From positions 310,001-374,000 of the forward strand of contig LUGG01000029.1 of NCBI GenBank assembly GCA_001683735.1: a stretch of DNA of 64,000 bases. Reading direction: 5' to 3'. Below the pieces are notes generated by a model. It was not told where the DNA came from. It searched no databases and saw nothing but the letters and a program-made list of their open reading frames with translations. Source of the DNA: Grifola frondosa. Its lineage: Eukaryota > Basidiomycota > Agaricomycetes > Polyporales > Grifolaceae. Below, one piece after another: positions 1 through 12,023 of the stretch (positions are counted from its first letter, which is position 1; each line of letters starts with the position of its first letter). The position numbers and the translations under genes are program-made.

Positions 1-322
1 GTCACTAATTTTACCGGATAATGATTCCTCATTCATCCACTAGCTTTTATTTCGACCTAATTCGCATGACGCAGTAACATGCCAGTAGATGCCGATCGAA
101 ATCTGCTATCGGACAACTATTCCAGCGGTAGGTCCTAGTATCCATCCTCCGGATCCGCTGATACATCGAATAGCAAGAGCATAAGCTGTGCATCCTCTGA
201 CTCATTAGTATGGGAATTAAACGTGTTCTGCTTATTCGCTCTTAATTCTGCTCCTATAAAGGCTGCCTCTTGCCTTGCTCTGTACCCATCATCATTTGTC
301 TTCCTATTTCCCTACTACAAAC

Positions 323-853
323 ATGGCCGAGTCATATCGTATGTGCCTCTTCCCACTTTCATTTAAATATGTGCTAACTTTTGTTATTTAGACTGGAGAA
401 TGCAATTGAACAACTACCTGCAGGGTAACGGAGGGCCAGGATGCTCTCTTGGGAGGTCTACCAGTCCGGACCATTGCATCAGCCTTCTTGGACTGCAATA
501 GCTTGTAGTAAGTAACAAAGATGCTTCTTGCCCAATATATACTAACAGCCTTTCTAGTACGAGGTGTTGAGTACGGTCGGGCTAATGGCTGCAGCCAATC
601 TGCCGTCAAAGAAGAGGCAGCTAGACAGGTTCTTTCTGCGCTTGTTGCGGATCGGCGCGCACGGGATATGCATGAGAAAGCGGTACGGAAGCCACCTTTT
701 TCAAGTTCATGCAACGCTAACTGGTATCATAGGACTTTTTCTCTATCTGCTTTGTTTCGCTTTCGCGTTTTGTTTAGTTTTTATTTGCATAGAACCGCTC
801 TTACATGCTGGACATCTTTCAATTATACCGTAATATTTCTGTTCAAGTTATAG
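323..853 (+). CDS. Small dsRNA-binding-motif (dsRBM) protein, frame broken once
   Basis: Exon 1 starts at ATG 323 and ends at 338. Intron 339-391 is GT-AG. Exon 2 encodes a dsRBM start (WRMQLNNYLQ), then in another frame MLSWEVYQSGP and W-T-A-I-A. A second intron starts at about 509 (GTAAGTAAC) and ends in TTTCTAG near 557. Exon 3 gives GVEYGRANG and VKEEAARQVLSAL, the classic C-terminal dsRBM helix. Together these make one complete dsRBM of about 65 residues in a protein of about 100 or more. Such single-dsRBM proteins are numerous in Agaricomycetes; I know no defined function. One base is missing near 440, where GG-ATG should read GGnATG, so the two halves lie in different frames. This could be a sequence error or a real lesion. 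The C-terminal tail to 853 is low-complexity and the true stop is uncertain. Confidence 0.6.
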
Positions 854-3800
854 TTATATCTTGATAATGCCGTCTCTACCAATTGTATTCTCGGACATCT
901 AGTGTAATCATGGACTTTATGACTGTACCATCCTGCATATATGTTTTTATCAATATTTGTTCTCTCGATATTAATTGCAATCTGGCGGAGGGAAGGTTTG
1001 TTGGTTCCTGACTAATGTCTTAAATGACAGCGAAGGAGTCGGCAGCAGTCCAAGAAAGTTCAAGAAAGTTCGCTCTTTCACTAACTACGCAGCAGATTCC
1101 AGATGCTAATTCCACTGAGACCGCAGCAGTATGATATCCGCTCGACTAACTTCACTCTTGTCTGAACTGTGCGTCGGCTGGCTGTGCTCTATCCAGATCA
1201 TGCGGTATCCAAGATAGGTTTTCCTGAACACGTATAGCTTTCTAGTATTTCACGCTTCTGATTATTCACGTTCAGACACGTTGTATGCGCTAAACGTGTC
1301 AAGCTTTCAAGCTTCCAGATGTTACACGCGGTCACGTGGTACGTGTTTACGTGTTTTGTGGCACATCGCCACATTACATCACCGCAATAATTGGGTCTCT
1401 TCGGCGGACTAAATGTCTGCTGTTATACTCATGCGAGTACATACTTTCAAAATGATTTATCCAACACGTGTGAATACTATAACTTCGTCATCTGCTCTGT
1501 CATCGCGCACTATCTCGCTTCGGCTGCCTCGATCGTGGTCTCTAGCCTAGCGACCCTCGTAGTAATATTCTATCCTACGTTACAGAACATCTATATTTCA
1601 TTTAACGATGTCATACTCTCTCTGTACTGTTGTTTCAGTCACGGGGACCATGAGTTGATTTTCTACGATCCATGTGCGATATATGCGATATATGGCGAAG
1701 CACCAGAGCTAGTATACATATCACATATGCCCTTTTTCACTATAACCAGCGCATACGACTTCCAGTAGTTTCCTCCTTCAAATATGTCTCCATGGACGTC
1801 ACAATCACAGCGGACAAATCTATCACTTGCAGTACTTCAATGACCAAAGCAACAGAATGCCTGTCACGCACTTTCACAAACAATATAGAACCGGCACAAT
1901 CTTTCGCCAGAGCTTGGCTGGTTCTGCCATTTTTTGGTTTTACGATCGAAAGTATCTCGAGTGCGGTCCTCTCCAACGCGTTGCGTGCCATGCGATCGAT
2001 CCACCCGAGACACCTTTACTGATAAAGGTCGGAATGTGCTGTGATGGGAGATGGCAAGCGTATCTGTATCAATATTGAACCCCAAGCGCTCTATGCATTC
2101 AGAGGTCCTAGATAGACGCGAAAATTCAAATTGAATATTAGCCTGTGTCGACGTTGGAGAAAGGATCGCGAAAACAGTCGTCTGCGGACATGATCTTCGA
2201 TAGCCGACAATGCGAAACGTGATAGGACTCTAGTGCGCTTCTCGAAGTCTGCGGGAGACAGACGACAACATATGATAGCGGGGGAGAGAAAATGAAGCGA
2301 CCCTCGGTGTGCTCTGAGTGTGATGTCCACGTTCCTGTGAATGTGGCAAGATCGTTGTCCAAGGTGTTTCTGGAAAGGAACTCCAGAACGTTGTCAACAA
2401 ACGTTTCTGTGAAAGTTGCTTCTTGAGGCGCGATTACACACTTGTAACGACAGAAATATTTGATTCGTTTGTTTTGGACTGATGGAAGTATGCCGAAAAT
2501 ATAGGCGCAGGAGGCTACCTGAAGCCTCACCGAAATCCAGTCTGCTCGTGAAGATGAATCACATCGACGGACTTACGTTGCCCTTGATAGGGATATTTGA
2601 AATCAATTTTTACAACATCCTCGAATGCTTCCACTGCAAATGTGGCAATCAATCGAGTTTGATAACTTCATTTCAAAGTGACTCTGCGCACCTGTGACGA
2701 AAGAATGGATTTACGCGATGTCATTAACTGCTCCAATACATGCTGGAAGACCTTCCATGACGGCATTCAAACCCTTTCGCAAGCTTCGTCCATGTATTGA
2801 TTTCGTATCAGTCTAAATATTGATATTGTTGCATTCTAGGTAAATGCACATCGTAACAGCATCATCTATATAGTCAGCAGCTTTAACGCACCTATATCAC
2901 CAATTGTAACATCAAACTTCATCAGATATATCTGAAACGCTGGAAGGTGTATTATATATCCAAGCTATGTGGAGTCATTCCTTCGACATGAGGTTCAGCA
3001 AGGGGGCACGGTAAGAGTCATGTTGAGATCAATTCAGTGAGTTTATTCGAACATTTAGACATAAGGAAGATATAGCATCGCGAAAATATCGGCGTGATAG
3101 CATTGGGCGGGTCTGATGGATGTTATTTGAGTGGAGAGGACTCCGTCTCAGAGTTGTGCAGAGATGGAATTTGTCCATATTTGGTCAATAGTCAGCATCA
3201 ACGCAGTTGTTTGCACAACATGAAGCTGCTCTTCCGGATCGCAGCGGCCATGCACCACCACCACTATACCAACTGGTTAGAGACTAGAAGAGAACTTGAA
3301 ACTCGGATCTACTGTACACGTCGTTTTGGAGTCAGCGTTGTAACCACAGCATCAAATTGCAGTGGCGGGTCCCTTTGCAGGATCACATTCTCCACGTGGT
3401 TAAACACACCGCAAATGATGGTAAGCACCGCTTCTTATTTCGTCACGTTATGCTCATCACACTGCTATCTCCGAATCCGTGGCAGAACTTTACCGAAGCG
3501 CTCACAGCGGAGATTGAGCGTTGAGCATCACAATTGTTCGAGACAGTCATGAAGTTCGAACCGCAGATCATGGCGTCGGTTGGACTGCTTGCTGACAATT
3601 CAGCAGCAGCGAAGTGACAACTGTCCTTTTGATCATGCGGTGTCGAATGACGGTATGCGTCTTTCCTGTTACCAAGTCGACCTCCGGTCAATCTTGTTTC
3701 TCCCACCTCTGGCGTTTAACACCGTGTCTTGGCTAGAGGCAGCAGTCGTTTCTCTCTTCTCAATAGTTGTTCCAATCTTCTTGTTCTTCTCTTGCCCCCA

Positions 3801-3861
3801 TTCACTCTCCTTTATTTCGGTTTTCATCGAATTAACCTGGTACTCATTCATTTATTGCAGG
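854..3861. other. Gene-poor stretch, nothing recognised
   Basis: About 3 kb with only short overlapping reading frames on both strands. The longest are about 125-150 codons (near 1391-1768, 2138-2530 minus and 3094-3552) and none resembles a family I know. Around 1740-2080 both strands are open in several frames, so a degenerate or divergent gene is possible. Short features seen: a tandem of AAGAAAGTTC near 1058-1080, repeated CAAGCTT words near 1300-1315, and a CACGTG E-box near 1333. The end of the stretch (about 3650-3861) is probably the 5' untranslated region of the glyoxal oxidase gene, including an intron whose acceptor abuts the ATG. Confidence 0.4.
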
Positions 3862-5884
3862 ATGCTCCTACAGCTACATTTCTTAGGTGCTATCACTGCG
3901 TCTTTCACGCTCGCACAATCGCACACAGCTGGATCTTTCGAGGATGGAGGGGACACACTCGTCAGCGCGATGATGCTTTTCCTCGGCAACGAGGAGAAAG
4001 TATATATCCTCGACAAGGCGGAGGGTAATGCTGCCCAGGTCGACGGCCGTCCAGCATGGAGTGCCGTCTACGACATCGCCACCCGACAGGCGGAAGTCAT
4101 GAGCGTGACGACGAACACCTTCTGCTCCTCAGGAATGCACTTCCCTAACGGCTCCTACCTTCGGTGGCAATGGCGCTATCGGCCCCGGCGGCAACATCAG
4201 CGACATCACCTACCCCGGCAATCCCTACCAGGGACAATTCGACACCATCTACCAGGACTATGACGGCACGAAGGCGATCCGCGTCCTCAGCCCGTGCACA
4301 TCGAGCCAGGACATGTCATCCCCCGAGTGCCAGTGGTTCGACAATGCTTCGTTGCTTTCGATGCAGAAGCAGCGTTGGTACTCTGCGGCGGAGCCCCTCG
4401 GTGATGGGTCGATTGCAATCATCGGTGGATTCGTGAACGGCGGGTACGTTAACAGGAACTACCCCAATGTCGATCCTGCGACTGAGGGTGGCGCTGCGGA
4501 GCCCACGTACGAGTTCTACCCGAGCAAGGGCGAGGCCCAGGTTATGAACTTCATGGTCAAGACGTCTGGTCTGAACTCGTACGCACTCACGTACTTGATG
4601 CCGTCAGGCAAGATGCTCGTGCAAGCCAATTACTCTACCATGCTTTGGGACCCGCTGACGAACACGGAGACGGACCTCCCCGACATGCCCGGCCAGATCA
4701 TCCGCGTGTACCCCGCCTCCGGTGCGAGCGCGATGCTTCCTCTGACACCGAAGAACAACTGGACACCCTCGGTCCTCTTCTGCGGCGGATCCAATATGAC
4801 GGATTTCCAGTGGGGCAACTATTCGTGGCCGTTCGCGGATACATGGATGATCCCCGCGTCTGAGAAGTGCCACCAGATCACTCCCGAGCCCACCGACAAC
4901 TCTGCTGTCGACTATGTCGAGGATGACGATATGTTGGAGGGACGTACAATGGGCCAGTTCATCGCCCTTCCTGATCAGACAATGTTACTCGTTAATGGTG
5001 GTGTAAACGGCACCGCGGGGTACTCGGAACGGACATTGGACACAGTGCTCTACGGTGATATGCCATTGGGAATGTCGTTGGCCTCCGGTCCAGTTGGCAC
5101 ACCTGCGATTTACAACCCCAACGCTCCCGCTGGTCAGCGATGGTCCCGCGCGGGCTTCCAGACATCTAGCATTGCTCGTCTCTACCACTCTTCCGCACTC
5201 CTCCTGCCGGATGCGTCGGTGCTGATCGCGGGCTCCAACCCGAATGTGGACGTTAATACCTCAACGACCTTCCCGACGCAGTACAAGGCCGAGATCTTCT
5301 ATCCCTCATAGTTCTCCGCCACTATCCGCCCGTCTCCGCAGAACGTGCCAAAGACGATCTCTTACGGCGGCGATCCGTTCGACATCACGGTCCCCTCATC
5401 CTCCTACTCTGGCTCTGCCAATGATGCTGCCGGCAATACCACGGTCATGTTGATTCGCCCAGGCTGGACGACGCACGGAATGAACATGGGACAGCGTTCC
5501 ATGCAACTCAACAACACATATACCGTCAATAATAATGGTTCGATCACACTGCACGTTGCACAAGCGCCACCAAATTCGAATTTAATGCAGCCTGGTCCTG
5601 CGCTGCTGTTTGTCGTCATGTCTGGCATCCCAAGCAATGGGACGATGGTGATTGTTGGGAATGGCCAGTTTGGCACGCAGCCCACCAGTGCGGTATCTTT
5701 ACTACCTGCTAGTGTCCGGCGGGATGGCGCCTCCGGGAGCGGCTCCGGGTCAAACTCGTCTTCGGGGAACAGCAGCACGTCGAGCCAGCAGAACAACGCT
5801 GCGGCGTTGAACACAGGGCCAGTTATCTGAGCGATTGCAGCTGCGGCCACGCTGCTTGGTATTTTCGGTGCGTTGACATTCTAA
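3862..5884 (+). pseudogene. Glyoxal oxidase (copper radical oxidase) copy 1, disrupted
   Basis: The product would be a secreted copper radical oxidase making H2O2 from aldehydes. ATG 3862 opens a signal peptide ending near ALAQS-type residues (SFTLAQS). The four expected copper and radical ligands are visible: Cys in TNTFCSSGMHF, Tyr in PTYEFYPS, Tyr-His in ARLYHSSALLLPD, and His in RPGWTTHGMNMGQR. Against copy 2 at 22.6-24.7 kb, copy 1 lacks five bases (TGCTA) near 4157, which shifts the frame. The frame resumes intact from about 4160 to a TAG at 5309-5311, where copy 2 has TAC. It continues to a TGA at 5828-5830, followed in frame by a hydrophobic tail (ATLLGIFGALTF) and TAA at 5884, as in a GPI-anchor signal. 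Before the tail is a Ser/Gly/Asn-rich linker. Two stops plus a non-homopolymer deletion argue for a genuine pseudogene, unlike most breaks in this window. Confidence 0.85.
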
Positions 5885-6554
5885 CCTCGTCCCAAAGTCA
5901 CTCAGAATTGCTTATTCTCTTACAGCAAATTAATTCGAGAAAACCATTTAATGCACACCCTGTCGGGATCGCACCTTTGCAATCGTAACTAGTTTGCTGT
6001 CTGTTTTGCAGATGTCAGTATTATACTTTCCACTATCATGTGTCGCAGTGGTCTCCCGGACGTCGCGGTTAGATAGCTCTTTAATGTGCATTGTCTCCTT
6101 GGTCACAAAAGGCTCACGAGTTTATATTGTTGAAAAGCACGTTGGACGAAAACCTCGGAGTGAATCGTGCGATGCGTTTTGCGCACCTGGGCGACGATAT
6201 CTTCCTGATTGCGATATGTACGAGCGACTGAGCGTCGCAGATTATTTGTACAAGGGGAAAATGGTCTATGCCCAATTGAAACAACGCGGCTACGAAGTAA
6301 GTAGTGCAGCAGAAAATGATAGAAATATGCGAGATCCCAAAAAAATGAGCTTAGGTTGAATGAATCATCATCATGGTATGCGGCGTGACAGTAGTGGCTA
6401 AGGGTAGTAGGTCGCTATCTATTATGAAGATCGGGCGGTAATGTGCGTCGACAGAGGTAGGAGCGACGTCGGTGGGGGAGGGTATGATTATTAACACAGC
6501 GACGAGAAGGAAAACCAAGCTGTCCATTTGTCAGTCCGGTAGTCCGACGGAGTC
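5885..6554. other. Intergenic region between glyoxal oxidase copy 1 and chitin synthase
   Basis: This is the convergent space between the plus-strand glyoxal oxidase copy and the minus-strand chitin synthase. It should hold both 3' ends. An ATG-started frame of about 120 codons at 5994-6359 shows no similarity or coding-like composition that I recognise. No RNA gene, repeat or mobile element was seen. Confidence 0.4.
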
Positions 6555-9500
6555 TCAGAACCTGGACCCAGGATCCAGCGGACCCAGCGGACCATATTCA
6601 TGTGTGCCCGAACGCCCTCCACTCCGTTTCTTCGCATGGCTCTTCCAATCGCTACCCACCGCGGAGCTCACCGCATCAGTCGGCCGTGTTGGCGACACCG
6701 GAGACAATACGTGGGCACGAGCGGTGAGAAGACCGGGAGATGCTGATCTCGACAAGGGAGTGTAGCCATTAGAACTTGGTGTTCCACTGCTCTCGGAAAG
6801 CTGATATCGTGGGGCATCTGACGGTGCTCGTGATTGCGACGGCCGATCGTCGAAACCCGATTCCAACATGGCTTCCAGCTCAGATCCCGCCACCGTCTCA
6901 GCACTGGCGAGTGCTTGTGGCATCAAGGCGAGCGGTGGTGGAGGATAGTGAGAGCTGTTCTCGTTGTATCCCCCAATCTGAGTGCCCCAGTGATCGTCAT
7001 CGGACGACGCCACAGACACTGTGTCGGACCCATCGTATTGGCTGTACACTTCGTTCCGCGCTGTCAGCTCGCCGTTTGCCCCAATGTAAGTTCCATTTAG
7101 TCGCTCCATCTCTCGGCGACGCCTCTCTTCTCTGCGAAGTTTCCGGAGACGCGATCGTTCCCAGTCCTCCCATCGACGCAGGGGAACGTTCGCGCCACCC
7201 ATCGGACCTCCACCTTCACCATGTGCTTCACCCTTGGCTTCACCTTCTACTTTCCTGAATGTCATGAAGGTTCATGAGCAGGAGAAGGATGAGATAACAT
7301 ATTCCTACTCACCTGGTCTCACCCCAGGAGAAGTCATCAAAATGCCAGAAAGCGTAAACCGGGAGAATCAAATTCCAAACGGGTAATGCAGCGAGGTATA
7401 TGAACATCCAAAATACGTAAACAACCTTCCGCGTTGTGATCATGATCAAAATGGCCGGAAGACCCAGTACAGCAATGAGTAGGACCAGCGGGATGGCTTC
7501 TTCGAAGTTGTGAGGAGGCGAGATAGCCATACTGATGATGAGCAGGTAGGTGAGCGAGATAGCGATGGGGAGCACCACGGTGCCCACAAGATCCATGAAC
7601 ACGACGAATTGCATACTGAAACAGAACGTCCCGCAGAGATTCCTGACCAAAACGAGTTCCATCAGATTGTGAATCGTGGAATTGATCCATCGTCGACGCT
7701 GTGACAAGAGAATGCTGAATGTATCCGGAACCACAGTCCTGCACCGCGCCTGAGGAAGGAACATCATTTTTCGGTTGGGGAACGTCCGGAGGAGGGTGGT
7801 GGTCAGGAACCGATCCTCTCCCAGCAAGAGCAGGTTCTTCTGGTGCAGAGTCGTCACCTCGTTCTGGCTATATTCCTTGACGATCTCCGGTTTGATGATT
7901 AGAGGGACCCAATCATCGCCCGATGCTTTCCGCGCTTTCAACCTGAACATAGAGAAACAACCTGGCAAACAAGAAACACCACCAAACACAGACTCGAATG
8001 CCTTCGCGCTATGGTGGGAGATGAAGTATTCAAAGACTTGGATAGCAGTGACCCAGGACTGTCGTTTGTTGGCAATACGAGTCTCCCCGCAAACCCCCAT
8101 GATCATTTGGTCATGATGCATGCAGTTCACGAGGTATTTCAGGGAATCTGTATGAACTTTCGTATCTGCATCAACCTGGCATAGATGTCAATATGCCGCC
8201 GCCACACAAAATGTTAACAACCATGAGCGCACCATCAGACAGACTTCAAAGAAATCAGGCGTCACTCCCATGAGGATATGGATCTTGCGGAACAAATCAA
8301 AGTCTAGGGGAGTCATTCGGTCGTTGTATGTCACGCGCGAGAAGAAGTTCATTAAGATTAACTGGCTGTCGCGTTTTCCTCTGTTGCCAGGTTTCTTCTC
8401 GCTTGCTGCTTCAGCCTCCGTGCCGCATTTCACGATGATAAGCGTAGGCGTCCGACGACCAGCGACGGCTGGTGACATGATGAAAGTTAGCCAACGAGAA
8501 TAGACCGCCGGCAGTTCTGCTCACTGTAGTGCCCAGCATAAACCATAGCTCTATTCTCCTGTTTTGCACCAGAGCCAACAGCAATGTAGCTCATGGGGAC
8601 AGGATTGCCAAACCGCGGATCTGCCTCCAAGAGACCAACGCAAATATCGGGGGTACTCCGCTTCTCTCCTGCACCCGTGATCATACCATCTGCGATGACG
8701 AATAACAACTTCCGAGAATCCGCATACGTCGTCGTCGAGATGGAGTCGAGGGTCGTCCGGAGAGACTCCTCGCCTTCTGAATAACAGGTCACCAAACACA
8801 CTGCGAACAGCTCAGCGCCAATTTGCGCAAGACTCATGATCGGTGCGGCAGTGCCATCTGCATTGATGAGGGTGGAGCTCGACGATGTAAGGGAACGTGC
8901 GGGCTTGCTATTCCCCTTCGAGAGTTTCTTTGAACCGCCAGGCCCAGCCCATGGGGCAGTGCCTAGGGGGTTGTCGATGGAAACGTTAGCCCCTTCTGGC
9001 ATAACCGCGGGGCTGATGGCCGACCGGTTCAGAGACATGGTATCCGGAGGACCAGCAAGCTTCGAGGACATGAACCAGCTGAAAAAGCATGCCATGACGA
9101 AACGGACAAGGATCAGGCTGAGAACGACAATGAGACCGGCATAGAGAACGACTTGGGAGACCGCGCAACCTGGCGAGATCTTGTCAATATTGCCTGCGTA
9201 GTAGCGTTGAACCAGACAGGGAACGGCTGTGCGAATGTCCGGGCGGTAGTAGAAGAGACGCGTGGCATCCCTTCCACTAGAACCGGTGCTCTGCAAAATG
9301 GTACGAATGGCGGCATCGAGATTGTCCGATGGGATGGAAGTGGGATGAAGTTTCATGTATGGCTGCATATTCAGAACCGCACCATCGATGACAAAGTAGT
9401 CGGGTAGCGCCGCAACTTGGTCCCAGTCGTAGCCGACGATGACACTCGTGTTAACAAGGCCGAGGGAAGACATTGTCGAAGACGTGTTGAGGGCGCCGAG

Positions 9501-10145
9501 AGGGCAAGTAGCAGTCGTAGGACATGGCTGCTCTGCAGCTGCGCGGTACGTGAGGCCTTTACAGGCGGGGAAGTTGGCGGCATCGCGTTGGAAATAAGGA
9601 GTGATGTCCTGACCAGGCGCCTTGATGAGAGCGGTGAAATTGACACCGGAGATGTCGGGGATTTTAGTGACATTGAATTGGAAACCTTGGACACCGAGCA
9701 CGTTTGCTACGGAGCCCAGGGATACAAAACGACCCTCGACCTGTGCGCTCTCCGGACATAGCGTCTTCTGGAAACCTACAGTGATGAAGCCGATGATACC
9801 ACACATTACCAGGATGATGAAGCACAGTGCAATCTTCTCTCTCCATGCCTGTCGTTTTCCTTTGTCCCCAAGTCCTCCAAGAGACTCGAGGAGAAAGTCT
9901 GGGGCCCAAAACGAGATAACTCGGGAGAATATGCGCCATGCGTCGAGGGGTTCTTCTTGAGGAGGAGTGGGCACTCCTGATGGTAGATGGGCTCCTTGAG
10001 GATTGATTAGAGGTACTGGAGCGACGCTTCGCTCCGGTCGTGTTAGAGTCTTCGCACGACGGACTGTAGTCGCCGACGGATTAAGTCTCGGGGTGGGGAT
10101 TGGGACGTCGGCTGGGTCATACTTGGATCGGAACTGAGCAGACAT
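6555..10145 (-). CDS. Chitin synthase, class IV (Chs3-like)
   Basis: This integral plasma-membrane enzyme polymerises N-acetylglucosamine from UDP-GlcNAc. I place the start at MSAQFRSKY (ATG at 10145); an upstream in-frame ATG at 10196 is possible. Three GT-AG introns (8524-8469, 8232-8176, 7312-7255) join four exons of 3420 bases, giving 1139 residues, typical of the class. The order is a basic N-tail, two membrane segments (about residues 100-125 and 360-385) around a lumenal region, then the catalytic core. Core motifs include [29 protein letters not shown] and the signature QRRRW. A C-terminal cluster of membrane helices follows, then a charged cytoplasmic tail with Ser/Pro-rich sequence. 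The frame is clean throughout. It is divergently arranged with the unknown gene at 10587, sharing about 440 bases. Class IV is assigned from the N-terminal layout and core motifs. Confidence 0.93.
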
Positions 10146-10586
10146 GCTCGTGGAGAAGAGAAACGAAAGACTGTCGCAGTAGGATGCGGGGAACAAGGGG
10201 GTGTCGAAGGAAGGAGTGTATGTGTACGACGCCGGCGACGACGAGCACGACTAAGAGAAGGTCACAGACTTGGATGATCGCAACGAGAGTCCCAGTCGCG
10301 ACCCGCCAGTTACAACAGAGCGCCCGCCACGCATATAAGTATTCCTTACTGATCCCGTTGTTACCCAATGTATTCCTCATTTTACATATTTTCCATCTCC
10401 GATAACAATTAACTCAACTCCGATAACACCCGTGCCGGCTTCGCTTAAAGCTTTATTCTTACCTTCTTCAATCAGCGGAAGTTTCCTTACTGGGCGTACC
10501 TAGGTTCGGCTAATATCATGGTCCCCCATACGCCACCTCGTTAAGCAGCGGACCCCTGCGTTCTCTACCTCCTCCCTGGTCGAGCT
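10146..10586. promoter_or_regulatory. Divergent intergenic region (chitin synthase / unknown gene)
   Basis: About 440 bases separate two divergent start codons, at 10145 on minus and 10587 on plus, so it must hold both promoters. It is pyrimidine-rich near each start. I saw no element I can name with confidence. Confidence 0.4.
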
Positions 10587-11695
10587 ATGTCGACCACAGT
10601 CGTTGAAATCCACTCTTCCACGTCCCCTACCTTCCGACACTTCAATAATATTGTTCCTGAATACTCTCCATCTACTGGGCAAGGTTTATCTGAAGCACAC
10701 CTTGAAGATCAATTTGTCGCCCAGGTATCGAGCCTTCGAAATTGCTGTTGAGAGCTGAATCATCTCATTCGCTCACAACGTGATCACTAGCTCGGTCATC
10801 TGGCATCGCAGCACCATGCAAGCGAATATAATCGTCTCAAGTTTGGTCCCGAAGGTGCGTATCATTCTCTAGACTGTGTTTTTAGCATGCCTTCGTGCTT
10901 CAAGGCATGTTGGAGCATATTGGGGTCAGGCTATCGAATTGTTCACGAGTGTTAAACCATCCTTGTAAACAAGTTACGCGATGATCCTTTATATGCATTT
11001 GATAGATCGCGCCACCGTTGTGCCGGCTATTGCTCATGTGTTTTTGTCTAGGTTCACCCCTTGTATATGTTCCCATCTCACTGCAGATGCCGGATCAGGT
11101 CAAAGAGCTGCAGTCACATCAGTCCCGCTGTGCAGCGCAAAAGGCCTGGTGGCCATCCGCCAAGAAGACATCTATATCTAGCTGTTTCTCGACTCCAGTC
11201 ACCGACCAGAGCATATCCACGATATATCCAAGTAACAGCCATCAATCCACTTCAACAGATCTGCAGCAGGAATTATCCGCCGCAATGGGTTCACCGTTAG
11301 CCATGCAGCCTCTACAATCAGCTCAACCCCACTCAAAACATCTGAAAGCCATCCAATCAAGTAAGTCTCTTGCAAATATTGCTTTGCGACGTGCCCCCTC
11401 ACTTCAGGAAGCATATCCACTATTATTCCTTTCGAGCTCTTGCCCATCATTTCCTCGCATCTTGTTCAAGCGGATGCCAAATCTCCAGTCATGTTCGAGC
11501 TTCCGTCTTCTCATTTCCTGGATCGCGTTGTCGCACGTATAGCTCAACCACCGCCTGCAAAGCCGCCTCAACAGGTAATTCATCCGGTACCGCTATCGAA
11601 CATTCGCTCCACCACAGCTCCTCCGCACTGTCCTGCGAAACCGCTCAAAATCTCCAACTTGTTCTGGGGCCACCCGACTGTACGACGTGCTTTGA
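10587..11695 (+). CDS. Unknown protein, five exons, about 251 residues
   Basis: I do not recognise the family. Five exons join in frame: 10587-10724, 10791-10854, 11052-11360, 11408-11574 and 11618-11695. They sum to 756 bases (251 residues) with GT-AG introns; intron 3 has a strong GTAAGT donor. The protein starts MSTTVVEIHSS, has a short Gln/His-rich helix (LGHLASQHHASEYNRLKFG), a Ser/Thr/Gln-rich middle, then FELLPIISSHLVQADAK and a Pro-rich stretch. No signal peptide or membrane span is seen. Intron 2 is long (197 bases) and could hide another exon. If the last intron is not removed, the frame instead runs to 11874, so the C-terminus is uncertain. It lies divergent to chitin synthase and just upstream of the phosphatase gene. 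Confidence 0.55.
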
Positions 11696-12023
11696 CATCT
11701 GCTGCGAGCGCGAGCTTGCAGAACGCTTGCGCTAAGCACTTTAGGCCCCCGTCTTTCATTATGCCGAATCATTCTTGTAAAAAGCGGCCAGATGAGGTCC
11801 AAAGAGACCGCCAGCCGTCGACTTTACTGTGTACTCATGACGAAGAGTTGGAGAAGTGCCGTTCCGCCCCCTGACGCCCGACACGACAGTTAGAATATCC
11901 AGAGCAAGCATCCATGTCAGCGTGACCTCGTGCGTATTGTCTGGTATCCTGATCTGTAGTATGTGCTGAATGTTGCAAACGTGTAGTCTTCCCGATACAG
12001 TCAACCTTAAATCACACTCATTG
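11696..12023. other. Intergenic, upstream of the phosphatase gene
   Basis: About 330 bases. An alternative read-through of the upstream unknown gene stays open to 11874. An in-frame ATG at 11970 could extend the phosphatase by 18 residues. Nothing else is recognised. Confidence 0.35.
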
